Of a stretch of DNA of 51,308 nt, positions 27,573 through 36,688 are shown in pieces (positions within the stretch are counted from its first letter, which is position 1; the number at the start of each line of letters is the position of its first letter). Both the position numbers and the translations under genes were made by a program. The stretch covers positions 1 through 51,308 of IMG/VR virus record IMGVR_UViG_3300021404_000017, one strand, 5' to 3'. Source of the DNA: a virus. The notes under the pieces are model-generated. The model was not told the DNA's origin and did no database searches. It was given only the letters and a program-made list of their open reading frames with translations.

Positions 27573-29378
27573 TTAGTTGTAAGACAGCGTCTCGATTTGA
27601 AATGCTTTTTCTGCATTCACAAGCTTGCGGTAGATTTTTGCCACGGGATTCTCCACGAACGTCCCATCACCCACCGTCACCTCAAGCCTGCCTAGACGTG
27701 TGGTGCGGTCGTCGGTGTACACGACGGAGTCAATCCAATCCGTATACAGCTGGCCGCGATTCGCGAACGAAGCGAGCTGTCCGACGAAAATATCCACCCC
27801 GAGCGTGTAGGGGAACCCGTTGAGCCACGTCCACTGATACGTGTACAAGCCCCGCGTGTCCCACATCGCCCCCATGAGGGCAAACCACTCATCCAACGTG
27901 TACGCACTGCAACCGGTTTGGACGAAGAACTCAGGGAACCCGTACGGCCCTAAATCGAGTCGTCGGCCACCGTTTTCGATCTGTTGGAAGGCCAGGATTA
28001 CGTCATCTATGACCCCGTTGAAAAGGTCGTCGGGCACGCCTGAGATTCCGATAATGGTGGTGAGAGCGTCGATAGCCCACGACGACGTAATGTTCAACAG
28101 GTCGTCTATCCACTGAGGCGATTTCCCGCCTCCAACCACGGTGTAGGCCAACGGGTGTCGGCCTTTGATGGAGTAGTTGATCAGTCCGGATCGTGGGTCG
28201 TCGGTGAACAGCACCCACGGTTGGACGAAGTTGATTCCCAGGACGGGGGCGATGTTGATGCCTTGGGGGGCGTATTCGTTGCCGGGGTTGAGGAAGGGGG
28301 CGAGCATGTCCCCCACATCGGAGGCACTTAGGTCAACGACGTCCTGCAAAATTCCGTCCAGGAACGACCCCGAGGGGCCTGTCACTCCGAGGTTGTTGGT
28401 GACCTCTACAAGAATGGTGGGGGTGGTGAGGGTGGCTGAGAGTCCTTGTGGTTGGGCGTCTCCGAGGAGCCACAACCCCACGCTCACGTTCGTGCCGGTG
28501 TCTTTGCACACCTGCTCGATCAGGGTGTCGAGCTGATCCATCCTGCCTGAAAAACTCACCCACGGTGACGTGTCGTAGATAGGGTCTACGGGGACAACCA
28601 CAATGGGGGTCATCAGCATGGTTGTCGGGTTTCCGTTGGACTCCAACAGGGTTCCGAACCAGGCCCTCCAATCCAAATCCAAAGATCCGAGGTTGTTGGA
28701 CAGTTCCCAAATCCCCGACTGCAACCGGAACGCCTGCTCAGTGATGAGAGTGGCGACACACGTACAGGCAGGACCTAAATACAAAGCCTCATCGGGGAAT
28801 TGCGCCTGGATGGGCAGTGTGAAATTCGGCCAGCACAAAATCTTGGACAGCCACATGTAGTCGTCGGCGAGCGTCAACACGACTGTGTTCACGGGGCGGT
28901 CGGCGCCGTGGATCATGGACAGCCGGTCCTCGCACGCGATCACCCGACCCGACCAGCGGACAGTCCCGGTTTCGATGGTGATCGGAACCGTCGTGTTGGG
29001 GCAGTTCAAAAAGATAGGAATATTGGAGTCGGTGCCTTTGAGGATGATCTCCCCGCCACCAACCTTGTTACGGGCTAGCTGGAACGTCAGGGAAATGTAG
29101 TCGTTGATCTCCCCTTGAGGGACATATGTTTTGGAGTAGAAAACGATTGTGACGTCGTCGGGGGCGTTCTGCGCCACATCCCCGACAATCGACGCGGCCC
29201 CCATCTGAACTTCGGGAACACCGGACTGCAGCAGTTCCAAAAGGGTTTTCCCCGAAGCGAACTGGCCCTGCGAGTATGAAACCGGAGGCTGGAACGGTAG
29301 CAACACCTGGTCAGGCGGGTACGGGATGTTCAACGGCTGCGGGTTAACCGGCTGTGTAAGATTCGCTGGCTGCGTCAC
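27573..29378 (-). CDS. Minor tail protein (tail-tip hub type), 601 aa
   Basis: The segment YISLTFQLARNKVGGGEIIL KGTD..., then WSGRVIACEDRLSMIHGADRPVN, matches the large hub-like minor tail protein of mycobacteriophages (Tal/gp27-like position after Dit). GTG 29378 overlaps the Dit stop (GTGA); GTG 29387 is possible. It likely forms the tip opening through which DNA leaves. Confidence 0.85.
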   Translation of the reverse strand: MTQPANLTQPVNPQPLNIPYPPDQVLLPFQPPVSYSQGQFASGKTLLELLQSGVPEVQMGAASIVGDVAQNAPDDVTIVFYSKTYVPQGEINDYISLTFQLARNKVGGGEIILKGTDSNIPIFLNCPNTTVPITIETGTVRWSGRVIACEDRLSMIHGADRPVNTVVLTLADDYMWLSKILCWPNFTLPIQAQFPDEALYLGPACTCVATLITEQAFRLQSGIWELSNNLGSLDLDWRAWFGTLLESNGNPTTMLMTPIVVVPVDPIYDTSPWVSFSGRMDQLDTLIEQVCKDTGTNVSVGLWLLGDAQPQGLSATLTTPTILVEVTNNLGVTGPSGSFLDGILQDVVDLSASDVGDMLAPFLNPGNEYAPQGINIAPVLGINFVQPWVLFTDDPRSGLINYSIKGRHPLAYTVVGGGKSPQWIDDLLNITSSWAIDALTTIIGISGVPDDLFNGVIDDVILAFQQIENGGRRLDLGPYGFPEFFVQTGCSAYTLDEWFALMGAMWDTRGLYTYQWTWLNGFPYTLGVDIFVGQLASFANRGQLYTDWIDSVVYTDDRTTRLGRLEVTVGDGTFVENPVAKIYRKLVNAEKAFQIETLSYN

Positions 29379-30460
29379 CAGGGCCACGTCCTGTACGGGG
29401 TAGCCGCAGCCACAATCTGCGAATCACTATTTCCGCCCGTGATCCCGACTGTGATGTATTGGGTCACAGCCGGATAGCCGTCCTGCTTAGGCGGCAAAAC
29501 TGACGCCGACGTGAACCGGCGACTCAGCAGCGAATACAACGGGCCTTGCGGCGGCAGAATCCCATACGCTGATTCCAGAGCCGTTAAAGACGGGGGTACG
29601 GGGGCTTGGCCGATGGAGGTGTTGACCCAGGTTTGGATCATCTGCTGGAACGCCGTCAACAACTGCGCCGGCTGCGAAGGCGACAGATCCACCACGGACC
29701 GAATGCGTGGTTGCGTGTAGATCAACGCCATCTGCCCGGCCTCCAACGGGCCGAACGTGATCGGCGAACCAGCATTCGAAATCATGCCCTGCGCGGTCGG
29801 AACCGCGCCGTTACCCAAAGTGAACGTTCCAGGCCCCGTCACAAGAAACCGCGGGAATATCGGTCGTGTACCGAAATTCGTTAACGGGCAGAAACCCGTC
29901 CCCGCACCACCAACCAGAGCGGTTTGAGGAAAAACACTGGTGGTGTCGATGCCCTGCCAGAACGCGTTATCCCCCCTACAGGTCCACTCAAAATCCAACA
30001 ACCGGTGCAACGACGGGTCCTGAATAAGCTTGTCCGGGATGGCTTTGTACTGCCGGACAGGCATCCACCACTGCCCCAACTCCTGGGTCGTCACATTCAA
30101 CGCCCCAACATTCGGCGGGTTCCACGACGAAATCCAGGTGCGGACCGTGGTTCGCAGCGACTGCGGGGTTTTCCCCGACGCCTGCAGCGTGAGTTTGATG
30201 ATGGCCGGGTCGAAGACGGTGTCCAGGTTCGTAATACCGTCCTGGCGTGCGCCCTGCTCATCCAACAGCACCAACGGTGCCTGGAATCCCTCCGTCCCAA
30301 CAAGTCCAACGCCGTCCTGACACGACAGGATAGGGGCACGGCCGCCTTGCAGATAAAACGTTGAGCTGTCGGCACCCACAAACGAAATATCGGGAACAAC
30401 ACCGGACATCAGACGGGCCGCACCCAAAGGGGTGATCGTGTCGGGAGGAAAAACAGGCAC
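29375..30460 (-). CDS. Distal tail (Dit-like) minor tail protein, 361 aa
   Basis: It lies right after the tape measure gene and contains SLRTTVRTWISSWNPPNVGA and WWMPVRQYKAIPDKLIQDPS..DFEWTCRGDNAFWQG, a pattern seen in the first tail-tip protein of mycobacteriophages. Beta-sandwich composition. It presumably caps the tail tube and holds the hub. GTG 30460 follows the tape-measure stop by two bases. Confidence 0.85.
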   Translation of the reverse strand: MPVFPPDTITPLGAARLMSGVVPDISFVGADSSTFYLQGGRAPILSCQDGVGLVGTEGFQAPLVLLDEQGARQDGITNLDTVFDPAIIKLTLQASGKTPQSLRTTVRTWISSWNPPNVGALNVTTQELGQWWMPVRQYKAIPDKLIQDPSLHRLLDFEWTCRGDNAFWQGIDTTSVFPQTALVGGAGTGFCPLTNFGTRPIFPRFLVTGPGTFTLGNGAVPTAQGMISNAGSPITFGPLEAGQMALIYTQPRIRSVVDLSPSQPAQLLTAFQQMIQTWVNTSIGQAPVPPSLTALESAYGILPPQGPLYSLLSRRFTSASVLPPKQDGYPAVTQYITVGITGGNSDSQIVAAATPYRTWPW

Positions 30461-30462
30461 GG

Positions 30463-32409
30463 CTACGGCACCGACATCGTCATAGCAGGAAGAGTGCTCA
30501 TAGCACTAGTCGCCGAACCCTGCTGCGGCTGCTGAGGATTCGTGACCTTCACATGCATCGGATCGTCTTTATCCCCAGACGGCCCTGACGGCGACTCCCC
30601 CTGTGGCTGTTGGTCGTCGGGTTTCTGGTCCGGTTTCTTCGGGGGCTGCACCGAGCCGGCAAGGTTGGGGATTTGGTTCATCTGACCCAACGCCCCGCCG
30701 ACGAGTTTCCCTATCCAGCCGCCCATCGGATTCACCGTGGGGGCGCCCATCATTCCGCCACCCAAACCGAACGTCTCGAACGGTGCCGTCGCCAACGCTG
30801 CGACCATCTGAGTGCTTTTCTGGACAGCGAGGTTGGATTCCTGCACCGCCATCTGCGCGGCGATCGAACCCCCACCAAACCCGGCAACCCCCGCCGCTGC
30901 GACACCGGCTTGTTCCGCGGCGCCGATGATTCCGCCACCGGAGATGCCGCCGCCCTGACCTGAACCGAACTGCTGCGGCTGAATCGGCCCGTTACCGCCC
31001 CCAGCATTGTTAGGGGTTGTGGGTGGGGTGGACAGGGTGGTGTTATTCGGGTCACCACCAACCCCACCGGGGCCCCCCGTGCCCGAGTCAAAGCCTTTAT
31101 TCAGCTGAGATACCAAGGACGGAACACCGGGAATACCCATTGCTTTGGGGTTGAGAACCCCTTCCGTGCCTTCGAGGCCGACCATTCCACCGCTAGGAAG
31201 AACCCCAATCATGTTGTCGTAGCCCGGTGCATCGCCAGGCAGGATTCCGCCCTCGGAGTGTTTGTCCTTTGGTGCCAATAGATCCAGTGGGTTCGTGAAA
31301 GATGTTGGTCCATGAGGGGTATTGAGCACGGGGGCGCCCGCCGCCGGACGGGCACTAGGAACCGACGACGCCGATGAGCCGACTCCGAGGCTAGACAGCG
31401 AAACACCGCCCAGGCTGACACTGCTAGCCACAACCGTGGCTGATCCTGCCGAGACGTTTGCCTGCTGCGCCTCAACATTGGCGCTCCCGCTGCGCGCTGG
31501 TAAATCATCGGAGTGGCTGATCCCCGTGCGCCCTGTCGGGTTTTTAGGATCACTGGGCATGTCTAGCGGCGCGAATGCCGGCAGCGAAGGCAGTGCGGCG
31601 ACAGGTGATAGGGAGCCCATCCTGGGCTGATCGAACGGCGACACAATCGGCTGCTGCGGCCCGTCCGGTATTTTGTAACCCACTGCGGATGGGATGTCGA
31701 GAGCCGGGACATGCCCCACACCAGCGTTGAACAGGCCGGTCCCGATCCGGTCGGCAATACCGCCTGGTCCTGCAAGGGCCGTGGCCCCCAAGAGCGGCAG
31801 CGCCACTTCTGGACCTGCAAGCAAACTAGCCAGACCAGTGCCTTCAGAAAGACCCTTGACTTCGTCTACGAGGCCCTTGACTTGGTCGAAATTCCTGCTG
31901 ATTTCGTCCAATGCCCCGCCGCCGGGAAGCCCTAATGCACCGAGCAGACCGGAGGCCCCGCCCAAACCGCCGCTAAGATCGCCGCTCCGAAAGGACTTGA
32001 AGGTATCGGCGAGAGTGTGCGCTTTGCCAATGACCTCATCGAGTCCCCCTAGGGCGTCCTCTAGCCCTAATGCTTGGCCGATCTTCCCGCCGAGGCCCTT
32101 ACCTAGGGAAGTCCCCAGTCCCGTCCAGTCTTTGTTGAGAGCTTTACCGATGGCGTCATCAAGATCGACGCCGATCGCCGAACTCATATCACGCAGGGGC
32201 TGCCCCACGCTGTCGGAGATGACGGAGCCCATCTTTGTGCCGAGCTGCTCAAGAACACCGCTACTACTCAGCGCATCCATGAACTCGGGACCGACATCTT
32301 TAGCGACGTCTTTGAACTTGTCTTTAAGCCTGCTTACGGCGGAATCGGCAGCCGCATCATCGACGCGCGGGATGACATCAATGAAAATTTCGTCATCGGA
32401 GTCGTCCAT
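30463..32409 (-). CDS. Tape measure protein, 648 aa
   Basis: N-terminal helices (MDDSDDEIFIDVIPRVDDAA, KDKFKDVAKDVGPEFMDAL) are followed by Gly/Leu-rich amphipathic stretches, a low-complexity middle and a Pro/Gln tail. Position after the frameshifted chaperones is diagnostic. At 648 aa it is short; by the usual 0.15 nm per residue rule the tail would be roughly 95-100 nm. No peptidase domain is seen. Confidence 0.9.
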   Translation of the reverse strand: MDDSDDEIFIDVIPRVDDAAADSAVSRLKDKFKDVAKDVGPEFMDALSSSGVLEQLGTKMGSVISDSVGQPLRDMSSAIGVDLDDAIGKALNKDWTGLGTSLGKGLGGKIGQALGLEDALGGLDEVIGKAHTLADTFKSFRSGDLSGGLGGASGLLGALGLPGGGALDEISRNFDQVKGLVDEVKGLSEGTGLASLLAGPEVALPLLGATALAGPGGIADRIGTGLFNAGVGHVPALDIPSAVGYKIPDGPQQPIVSPFDQPRMGSLSPVAALPSLPAFAPLDMPSDPKNPTGRTGISHSDDLPARSGSANVEAQQANVSAGSATVVASSVSLGGVSLSSLGVGSSASSVPSARPAAGAPVLNTPHGPTSFTNPLDLLAPKDKHSEGGILPGDAPGYDNMIGVLPSGGMVGLEGTEGVLNPKAMGIPGVPSLVSQLNKGFDSGTGGPGGVGGDPNNTTLSTPPTTPNNAGGGNGPIQPQQFGSGQGGGISGGGIIGAAEQAGVAAAGVAGFGGGSIAAQMAVQESNLAVQKSTQMVAALATAPFETFGLGGGMMGAPTVNPMGGWIGKLVGGALGQMNQIPNLAGSVQPPKKPDQKPDDQQPQGESPSGPSGDKDDPMHVKVTNPQQPQQGSATSAMSTLPAMTMSVP

Positions 32410-32481
32410 CGCGCGTCACCCCCAGCGTTTTCTTAGGAAATATGTGGAACACGGGCGGTCGGCGCGTGCGTTAATACCGGT

Positions 32482-32646
32482 ATGAAAATCAAGGAGTGGG
32501 CGCCGCTCGCGTTGATCGCCGCGACATGTCTGCTTGCCGAAGGCGCTGTCGTTGTTGCGTTGGCGTTCGGGCTGGGCAACTTGCTGTACAGCCACACCAT
32601 TCCGGTTGTTCCCCCGGCGATACCGGGTATAGATCAGCTCCGTTAG
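32482..32646 (+). CDS. Plus-strand membrane-protein ORF inside late operon, 54 aa
   Basis: MKIKEWAPLALIAATCLLAE GAVVVALAFGLGNLLYSHTI ... shows a basic N-terminus, one long transmembrane segment and high GC at third positions. It fills the 233-bp gap between the chaperone and tape measure genes, opposite to both. No ribosome site is seen; TAATAC lies 4 bp before the ATG. Possibly a moron with its own promoter. Confidence 0.5.
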   Translation: MKIKEWAPLALIAATCLLAEGAVVVALAFGLGNLLYSHTIPVVPPAIPGIDQLR

Positions 32647-33041
32647 CCGCCGATTTGGGCGATGATGCTGTCGTGGCCTTCCCGCATTTGTTGGCATTTC
32701 TCGTCTTGTTCCCGCTGCGCTGACGGGGATAGGACAGCCTGATATGTCAAGCCGCCTTGGCCGCTCAAGGTCCATACGTCGCTACGAAACGCGTTGATCG
32801 CGTTCAACGTCCACGCGCTCAGCTGCTGCTCTAACGGCCAGTCGTACTCTTCCGGGAAGTCAGCGAAGTAGGCCACCTTGAACGGCGACGTATTCGGAAG
32901 GTATCTGAGCAAGATGAGAAGGCGCCGGCTGGACATTTTGCCTTGGTACCAGTCGAAGATGTCGATGTTTCCTGGGCTCAACAGCAGGGAGGCTTCGATC
33001 TCCTCCGGGTAGTGAGCTACGAGTCCTTCGACGTCTGGTCT
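32643..33041 (-). CDS. Tail assembly chaperone, frameshift extension (GT)
   Basis: This frame is entered by a -1 shift from the upstream chaperone at CCCAAAA (33041-33047), giving a joined protein of about 243 aa. After the shift it reads PDVEGLVAHYPEEIEASLLL then SPGNIDIFDWYQGKMSSRR, a standard tail-chaperone T part. No stop or start is needed between. The fusion is presumed to help wrap the tape measure protein during tail assembly. Independent start at about 32981 (TTG) is unlikely. Confidence 0.88.
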   Translation of the reverse strand, partial: RPDVEGLVAHYPEEIEASLLLSPGNIDIFDWYQGKMSSRRLLILLRYLPNTSPFKVAYFADFPEEYDWPLEQQLSAWTLNAINAFRSDVWTLSGQGGLTYQAVLSPSAQREQDEKCQQMREGHDSIIAQIGG

Positions 33042-33373
33042 TTTGGGTCGGAACCCTCTTCCCCCTCAAGAGCATCGCCGCGCCTCAGTAATCCAATTGC
33101 CAACGCGATTTGACTGGATTTGCCGCCGCCTTTGATGAACCTGGCGTGTTCCTTCTTCCCCAACACAGCCCTAGCCAGGCGCGTGTTGTACGGTTCGGCG
33201 CCGTCTTCCGCAGCTTGCTTGACGGCTGCTTCGGTGGTGTCGTCCCACAACCATGGATGCAGAACTTCAACTGTGGAACCATCGGCTAGCTCAAGTTCAA
33301 GCCGTGAGGGGAGGCCGAGGGCTTCCAGCTGTTGTTCACCGTATTCGGCGGCTTTGATACGAAGATTCTTCAT
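33017..33373 (-). CDS. Tail assembly chaperone G, 118 aa
   Basis: MKNLRIKAAEYGEQQLEALG ... PSRLELELADGSTVEVLHP is followed by WLWDDTTEAAVKQAAEDG and AVLGKKEHARFIKGGGKSS, typical of the short chaperone of siphoviruses. ATG 33373 is chosen; upstream residues are antisense-like. It ends 24 nt after the slippery site. It stabilises the tape measure protein with its frameshifted partner. Confidence 0.88.
   Translation of the reverse strand: MKNLRIKAAEYGEQQLEALGLPSRLELELADGSTVEVLHPWLWDDTTEAAVKQAAEDGAEPYNTRLARAVLGKKEHARFIKGGGKSSQIALAIGLLRRGDALEGEEGSDPKDQTSKDS
33041..33047 (-). promoter_or_regulatory. -1 programmed frameshift slippery site CCCAAAA
   Basis: On the minus strand the zero frame reads GAC CCA AAA GAC; the X XXY YYZ heptamer C-CCA-AAA lets both tRNAs slip to CCC AAA. 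The -1 frame continues open into the chaperone extension, at the expected place between major tail and tape measure genes. Confidence 0.88.
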
Positions 33374-33452
33374 GGCTGTCCCTGATTTCTTGGCTGTGTG
33401 GTTTGGACCGGTTGGGGTGTCAGCACAGGCAGCACCCACCCCAACCGGGGCT

Positions 33453-34478
33453 TTAACTTGCGGTTGAGGTGAACGAGTTCGACGGAGCCGACGTAATCAC
33501 CTGCGGGGTGGGTGATGTGGAGTCCGTAGCGGTCACCGTCGTAGCTGTGTATAGGGTCGACGCGGCCAAGGTGGTGCCCTGGACGGTGGTGGTATTCCCC
33601 GACACGGTGGGTGAACCCGTCAGGGTCAGTGCCGTAGTCGTACCGCCGGTCGTCTTCGACGCCGTGTAGGTAATGGGCGCGATCAAACCCTGCGGGGTGG
33701 TGAACGCGATGTTCACCTTCAACCCGGTCACCGGTGTTGCAACGGGGGCTGTGGGGAAACCGATTTCGAAGTTCGCCTCACCCTGCTGGCGCCATCCCGG
33801 ACCATCCCGCAGTATCCAGCGCGGGGAACCGGTGTTGATGGTGCCGTCCGGGTTCGCGGGGGGAACCGAGTATTCATCCGGGATAGCGAAGGCTTTGACG
33901 GGGGTGCCGGCGGGGTCATCGATGTTCCATGGTGTCTTCCCGAAGTCCCCGATCAGAACCTTCGGGTAGATCCGCAGCGTGTAATAGTTCTGCCCCGACC
34001 GTCCGTCGACGGCGATGAAAAGGCTTTGCCGCCACCGCAAATCCAACTCAACGGGGGCCGAGGATGCGTACCCGATCTGGCCGACTTGCTGCAAACTCGA
34101 CAGCGCAGCATTGGAGTACAGGGCATCCAAAACGGGGTTCTGCTCCTGGATCGTCGCCCCGATCTCTTCGGACTGCCCGGTGTAGTCGTACCGTGCGGGC
34201 CAGCGGGACTGCATCACCTTCACCGGTTTCACATCCAGCTTCGGGGTGAACTCCGGCCCCTTCGCGTCCATGTAGCCGAGGTCGTACCACTGACCGCCGG
34301 GGAACGTACTGGACATGAGGTTGGTGGCGAGGTTGCCGTCCGTCCCGAAAAACGACACCCCGGTCAGGGAGGTGGCGTCGAAGTTCCAGTCACGGATCAG
34401 CCACGACCCGTAGAGGGCCTTCCGGATGTTCTGTTCGTCGCCCTGAAATAGGGTGGGCCACAAGACGCCGTTAGCCAT
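33453..34478 (-). CDS. Major tail protein, 341 aa
   Basis: The N-terminal 230 residues form the tube-subunit type domain (LIRDWNFDATSLTGVSFFGT, MQSRWPARYDYTGQSEEIGA). The C-terminal 100 residues (TYTASKTTGGTTTALTLTGS...) form an Ig-like decoration domain rich in Thr/Ser/Val. It directly precedes the chaperones. ATG 34478 follows AAGGAAGGG-like context. Expected to be the most abundant tail protein. Confidence 0.9.
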   Translation of the reverse strand: MANGVLWPTLFQGDEQNIRKALYGSWLIRDWNFDATSLTGVSFFGTDGNLATNLMSSTFPGGQWYDLGYMDAKGPEFTPKLDVKPVKVMQSRWPARYDYTGQSEEIGATIQEQNPVLDALYSNAALSSLQQVGQIGYASSAPVELDLRWRQSLFIAVDGRSGQNYYTLRIYPKVLIGDFGKTPWNIDDPAGTPVKAFAIPDEYSVPPANPDGTINTGSPRWILRDGPGWRQQGEANFEIGFPTAPVATPVTGLKVNIAFTTPQGLIAPITYTASKTTGGTTTALTLTGSPTVSGNTTTVQGTTLAASTLYTATTVTATDSTSPTPQVITSAPSNSFTSTAS

Positions 34479-34515
34479 GAATGCCTCTCAAAAAGGAAGG
34501 GTTAAAAGGGTGTGC

Positions 34516-34941
34516 TCAGTAACCGAGGATGGACGGGAGACGGATGTCGAGGACGTAGCGTCCGACGTAGCGGTCTGATACTGCACCGCCCCCGGATTCC
34601 TGATATTCCAGGTATATGGGGGTTTGCTCAACCGTCATCCGGTTGATGTTCCATTGGGTACCGTTAACTGCGACAACGGTTTTCGAGTGCAGTCCGCGCA
34701 TCGCATGATGCATCGACATTGCCACAGATTTCGCTGACGGCTGATCTGCTCCGAAGCTGTGAACAGAAACTGTGGCGTAGTCGATGATCCAGTCATCCCC
34801 GCCAGCCACCCGCTGCACCAACACAAACGGAAGCGAAGGCTGGGGCGGCATCCGGATTGACACGTTCCCCGCGGCCACAACATTCTGGCTGGACAGGTAG
34901 GCGATGACGAAACCCTCAGCGTCCAATTCCGGGGCGCTCAT
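34516..34941 (-). CDS. Tail terminator protein, 141 aa
   Basis: MSAPELDAEGFVIAYLSSQN ... with LPFVLVQRVAGGDDWIIDYA TVSVHSFG matches the tail-completion/terminator family that caps the tail tube at the head side. ATG 34941 overlaps the preceding stop. Immediately before the major tail gene, as in other siphoviruses. Confidence 0.82.
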   Translation of the reverse strand: MSAPELDAEGFVIAYLSSQNVVAAGNVSIRMPPQPSLPFVLVQRVAGGDDWIIDYATVSVHSFGADQPSAKSVAMSMHHAMRGLHSKTVVAVNGTQWNINRMTVEQTPIYLEYQESGGGAVSDRYVGRYVLDIRLPSILGY

Positions 34942-35249
34942 CTGAACTTCGCTCGAGTCTTGGCGCGCGGCGCATATTCGGGCATGTGGGCCGAGCCGAA
35001 CTCGATCCACTTCGCTTTAAAATCAGTATCTTTGACCCGTTTACCGGGAACATCCCCAGACGGGTGGTCTTCGATGCTGATGGAGGCTTTGTAATCCCCC
35101 GGCGAACCATGAGAAGGCGCAGCCCTTTTCGGGGGCTTGTCACCGAACACCGGGGCGATGGACTGCCAGTATGCGGCGACCTTCTCGGCTTTCTTCTCCA
35201 CCCCGGCCTGAACCTTCTTCGACTTCAACACCTTGACCCACTTAGGCAT
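34938..35249 (-). CDS. Neck protein, HK97 gp10-like, 103 aa
   Basis: MPKWVKVLKSKKVQAGVEKK AEKVAAYWQSIAP is followed by SGDVPGKRVKDTDFKAKWIEFGSAHMPEYAP, the pattern of HK97-gp10-type neck/tail-connector proteins. ATG 35249 gives an 8-bp overlap; the longer open frame upstream is antisense-like. Presumed to link connector and tail. Confidence 0.8.
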   Translation of the reverse strand: MPKWVKVLKSKKVQAGVEKKAEKVAAYWQSIAPVFGDKPPKRAAPSHGSPGDYKASISIEDHPSGDVPGKRVKDTDFKAKWIEFGSAHMPEYAPRAKTRAKFR

Positions 35250-35580
35250 TGAGACCGCTGGGGTTCTCGAGGAGGATCTCCACATGATGTGGGGTTCCGT
35301 TGGCGCGGGGTTTGATCTTCGCCCCGAACACCCGATACGTGAGCCCTTGGGAGTCAACGAGGCGGTCGGTGGCTTTCGCCGCCAACGCCACAGAGGTTGG
35401 GGGCGTGATGAAATGATATTTTTCGATGGCGTAGTCAATGTTGGTCACTGCTTCTTTGACTTCCATCGGCTGCAGCGACCCATACAAGGTGGTGTCTGTG
35501 TAGGTGAGGGTGGCTACGTTGTTGTAGTCCAGCGCACCGTTAGCCGCGGTTTGGTAGGTGACTTGCTGGGCGCCGATCAC
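35242..35580 (-). CDS. Head-to-tail stopper, 112 aa
   Basis: MIGAQQVTYQTAANGALDYN ... EKYHFITPPTSVALAAKATD RLVDSQGLTYRVFGAKIKPR is a beta-barrel-like protein in the stopper (SPP1 gp16-like) position. GTG or ATG 35580 overlaps the adaptor's stop. Function inferred mainly from order. Confidence 0.78.
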   Translation of the reverse strand: MIGAQQVTYQTAANGALDYNNVATLTYTDTTLYGSLQPMEVKEAVTNIDYAIEKYHFITPPTSVALAAKATDRLVDSQGLTYRVFGAKIKPRANGTPHHVEILLENPSGLNA

Positions 35581-36257
35581 AGATGCACCAGCCGGTACTC
35601 ACCCAGCAGGGTTTCATCGAGCCACTTCGCCGGCCCGGTGGTGTCCCACTTGTAGCCGATCTCCCCGATCCGCACATCGGTAGCGAGCTGGGGGTTCTCC
35701 AAAAATAGTGCGGCACCGCGGATAGTGGCGTTCACAATCCCCGAAGGGAGGGTCGGCACGCCCTCTATCGGGTCGCCGCCGGGGAGAATGAACCCATGGG
35801 AGTAGGTGACCTGAAGTGATCTAGGGAGTCTCGGCCAGGACGGGACGTTACCGTAGTCGAAATAGCCGTCGGCGTTCGTGACCCCGGACCAGAAACTAGA
35901 CCCAGTGACCCCGAAGTAGCCGTAATATTTAGTTGTGTCGTACAGCAGGCCATCCTTAGCCCACTGATAGTACTGCAGCGCAACCCATTCCAGACCGGCG
36001 TCATATCCCGCCATTTGTGCTAATACCTGAGACACATTCCACACCGGCGGATTTGGGAGCATCGCCATCGCTTTGCCGCCATCCCCGCGGTAGGGGTTGA
36101 TGAACACCACATCGGATGGGTTGTAGGCGAATCGCCGCTCACAGTAGGCTTCGATGGATTCCGAAGCCCAATCCAGAGCAAGCTGCACCTCATCCTGGGT
36201 GTGGGCGCCGACGATCATCGGCATGCCCATCACCTGGGATGCGGGAACAAGGCTCAC
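35577..36257 (-). CDS. Head-to-tail adaptor, 226 aa
   Basis: It begins MSLVPASQVMGMPMIVGAHT, with QLALDWASESIEAYCERRFA YN, a pattern common to connector (gp6/gp15-like) adaptors. The middle has YQWAKDGLLYDTTKYYGYFG, and a C-terminal helical hairpin VNATIRGAALFLENPQLATD. It sits under the portal in the neck. Placement before the stopper agrees. Confidence 0.82.
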   Translation of the reverse strand: MSLVPASQVMGMPMIVGAHTQDEVQLALDWASESIEAYCERRFAYNPSDVVFINPYRGDGGKAMAMLPNPPVWNVSQVLAQMAGYDAGLEWVALQYYQWAKDGLLYDTTKYYGYFGVTGSSFWSGVTNADGYFDYGNVPSWPRLPRSLQVTYSHGFILPGGDPIEGVPTLPSGIVNATIRGAALFLENPQLATDVRIGEIGYKWDTTGPAKWLDETLLGEYRLVHL

Positions 36258-36490
36258 TTCGTCTGAGCTGCCGAGCTGCCCTTGGGCTTCGCCTGCTCAG
36301 CAGGCTCAACCACCTTGGCGTGAATCGGGTTGTCGGCCAGGAACTTCAGCCGCGATTCCACCTCGGCGCCATGCTGGTGGGGGCGTTTCCCTGTCGGTGC
36401 CGGACCGGCGGTGCCGTGGTCGTGCTTGCGACCATCGTCCTCACGCTCATCAACGGGAGGTCCTACTTTGGTTACATCTTTGTCAGTCAT
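36254..36490 (-). CDS. Small charged head-region protein, 78 aa
   Basis: MTDKDVTKVGPPVDEREDDG RKHDHGTAGPAPTGKRPHQH is hydrophilic and probably disordered, with a short helix and a Lys/Ala-rich tail. It overlaps the 47-aa gene by 8 bp and the adaptor start by ATGA. It may be an accessory or decoration protein; unknown. Confidence 0.7.
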   Translation of the reverse strand: MTDKDVTKVGPPVDEREDDGRKHDHGTAGPAPTGKRPHQHGAEVESRLKFLADNPIHAKVVEPAEQAKPKGSSAAQTK

Positions 36491-36626
36491 CGTCCTTGGG
36501 CTCCTTGCTAGGTACTGACATGGTTACTTTGCGGGCCAACGCGATCCGCTCCTCATTGGTGAGGTGTTCGTACACCTCGGGAGGTGGCCCGTAGCTGTTA
36601 ATGGGTTCTCCCCATTGCTGCGGCAT
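36483..36626 (-). CDS. Small protein after capsid gene, 47 aa
   Basis: MPQQWGEPINSYGPPPEVYE HLTNEERIALARKVTMSVPS ... is followed by an acidic tail. ATG 36626 has TTAGGAGCATTC upstream. It is well supported by spacing and ribosome site, but no function is recognised. Confidence 0.72.
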   Translation of the reverse strand: MPQQWGEPINSYGPPPEVYEHLTNEERIALARKVTMSVPSKEPKDDD

Positions 36627-36688
36627 GAATGCTCCTAACTGGGGCGGTGGGGACGCAGGGGTGGCGCGCCCCCACCGCTATTCAGTTA

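Noticed and set aside
31694-32485. 263-aa plus-strand open frame in the tape measure gene
   Set aside because: Pro/Ser-rich shadow of the tape measure frame.
32416-32775. 119-aa minus frame in the chaperone-tape measure gap
   Set aside because: Arg-rich shadow composition overlapping the chaperone; the plus-strand frame is more protein-like.
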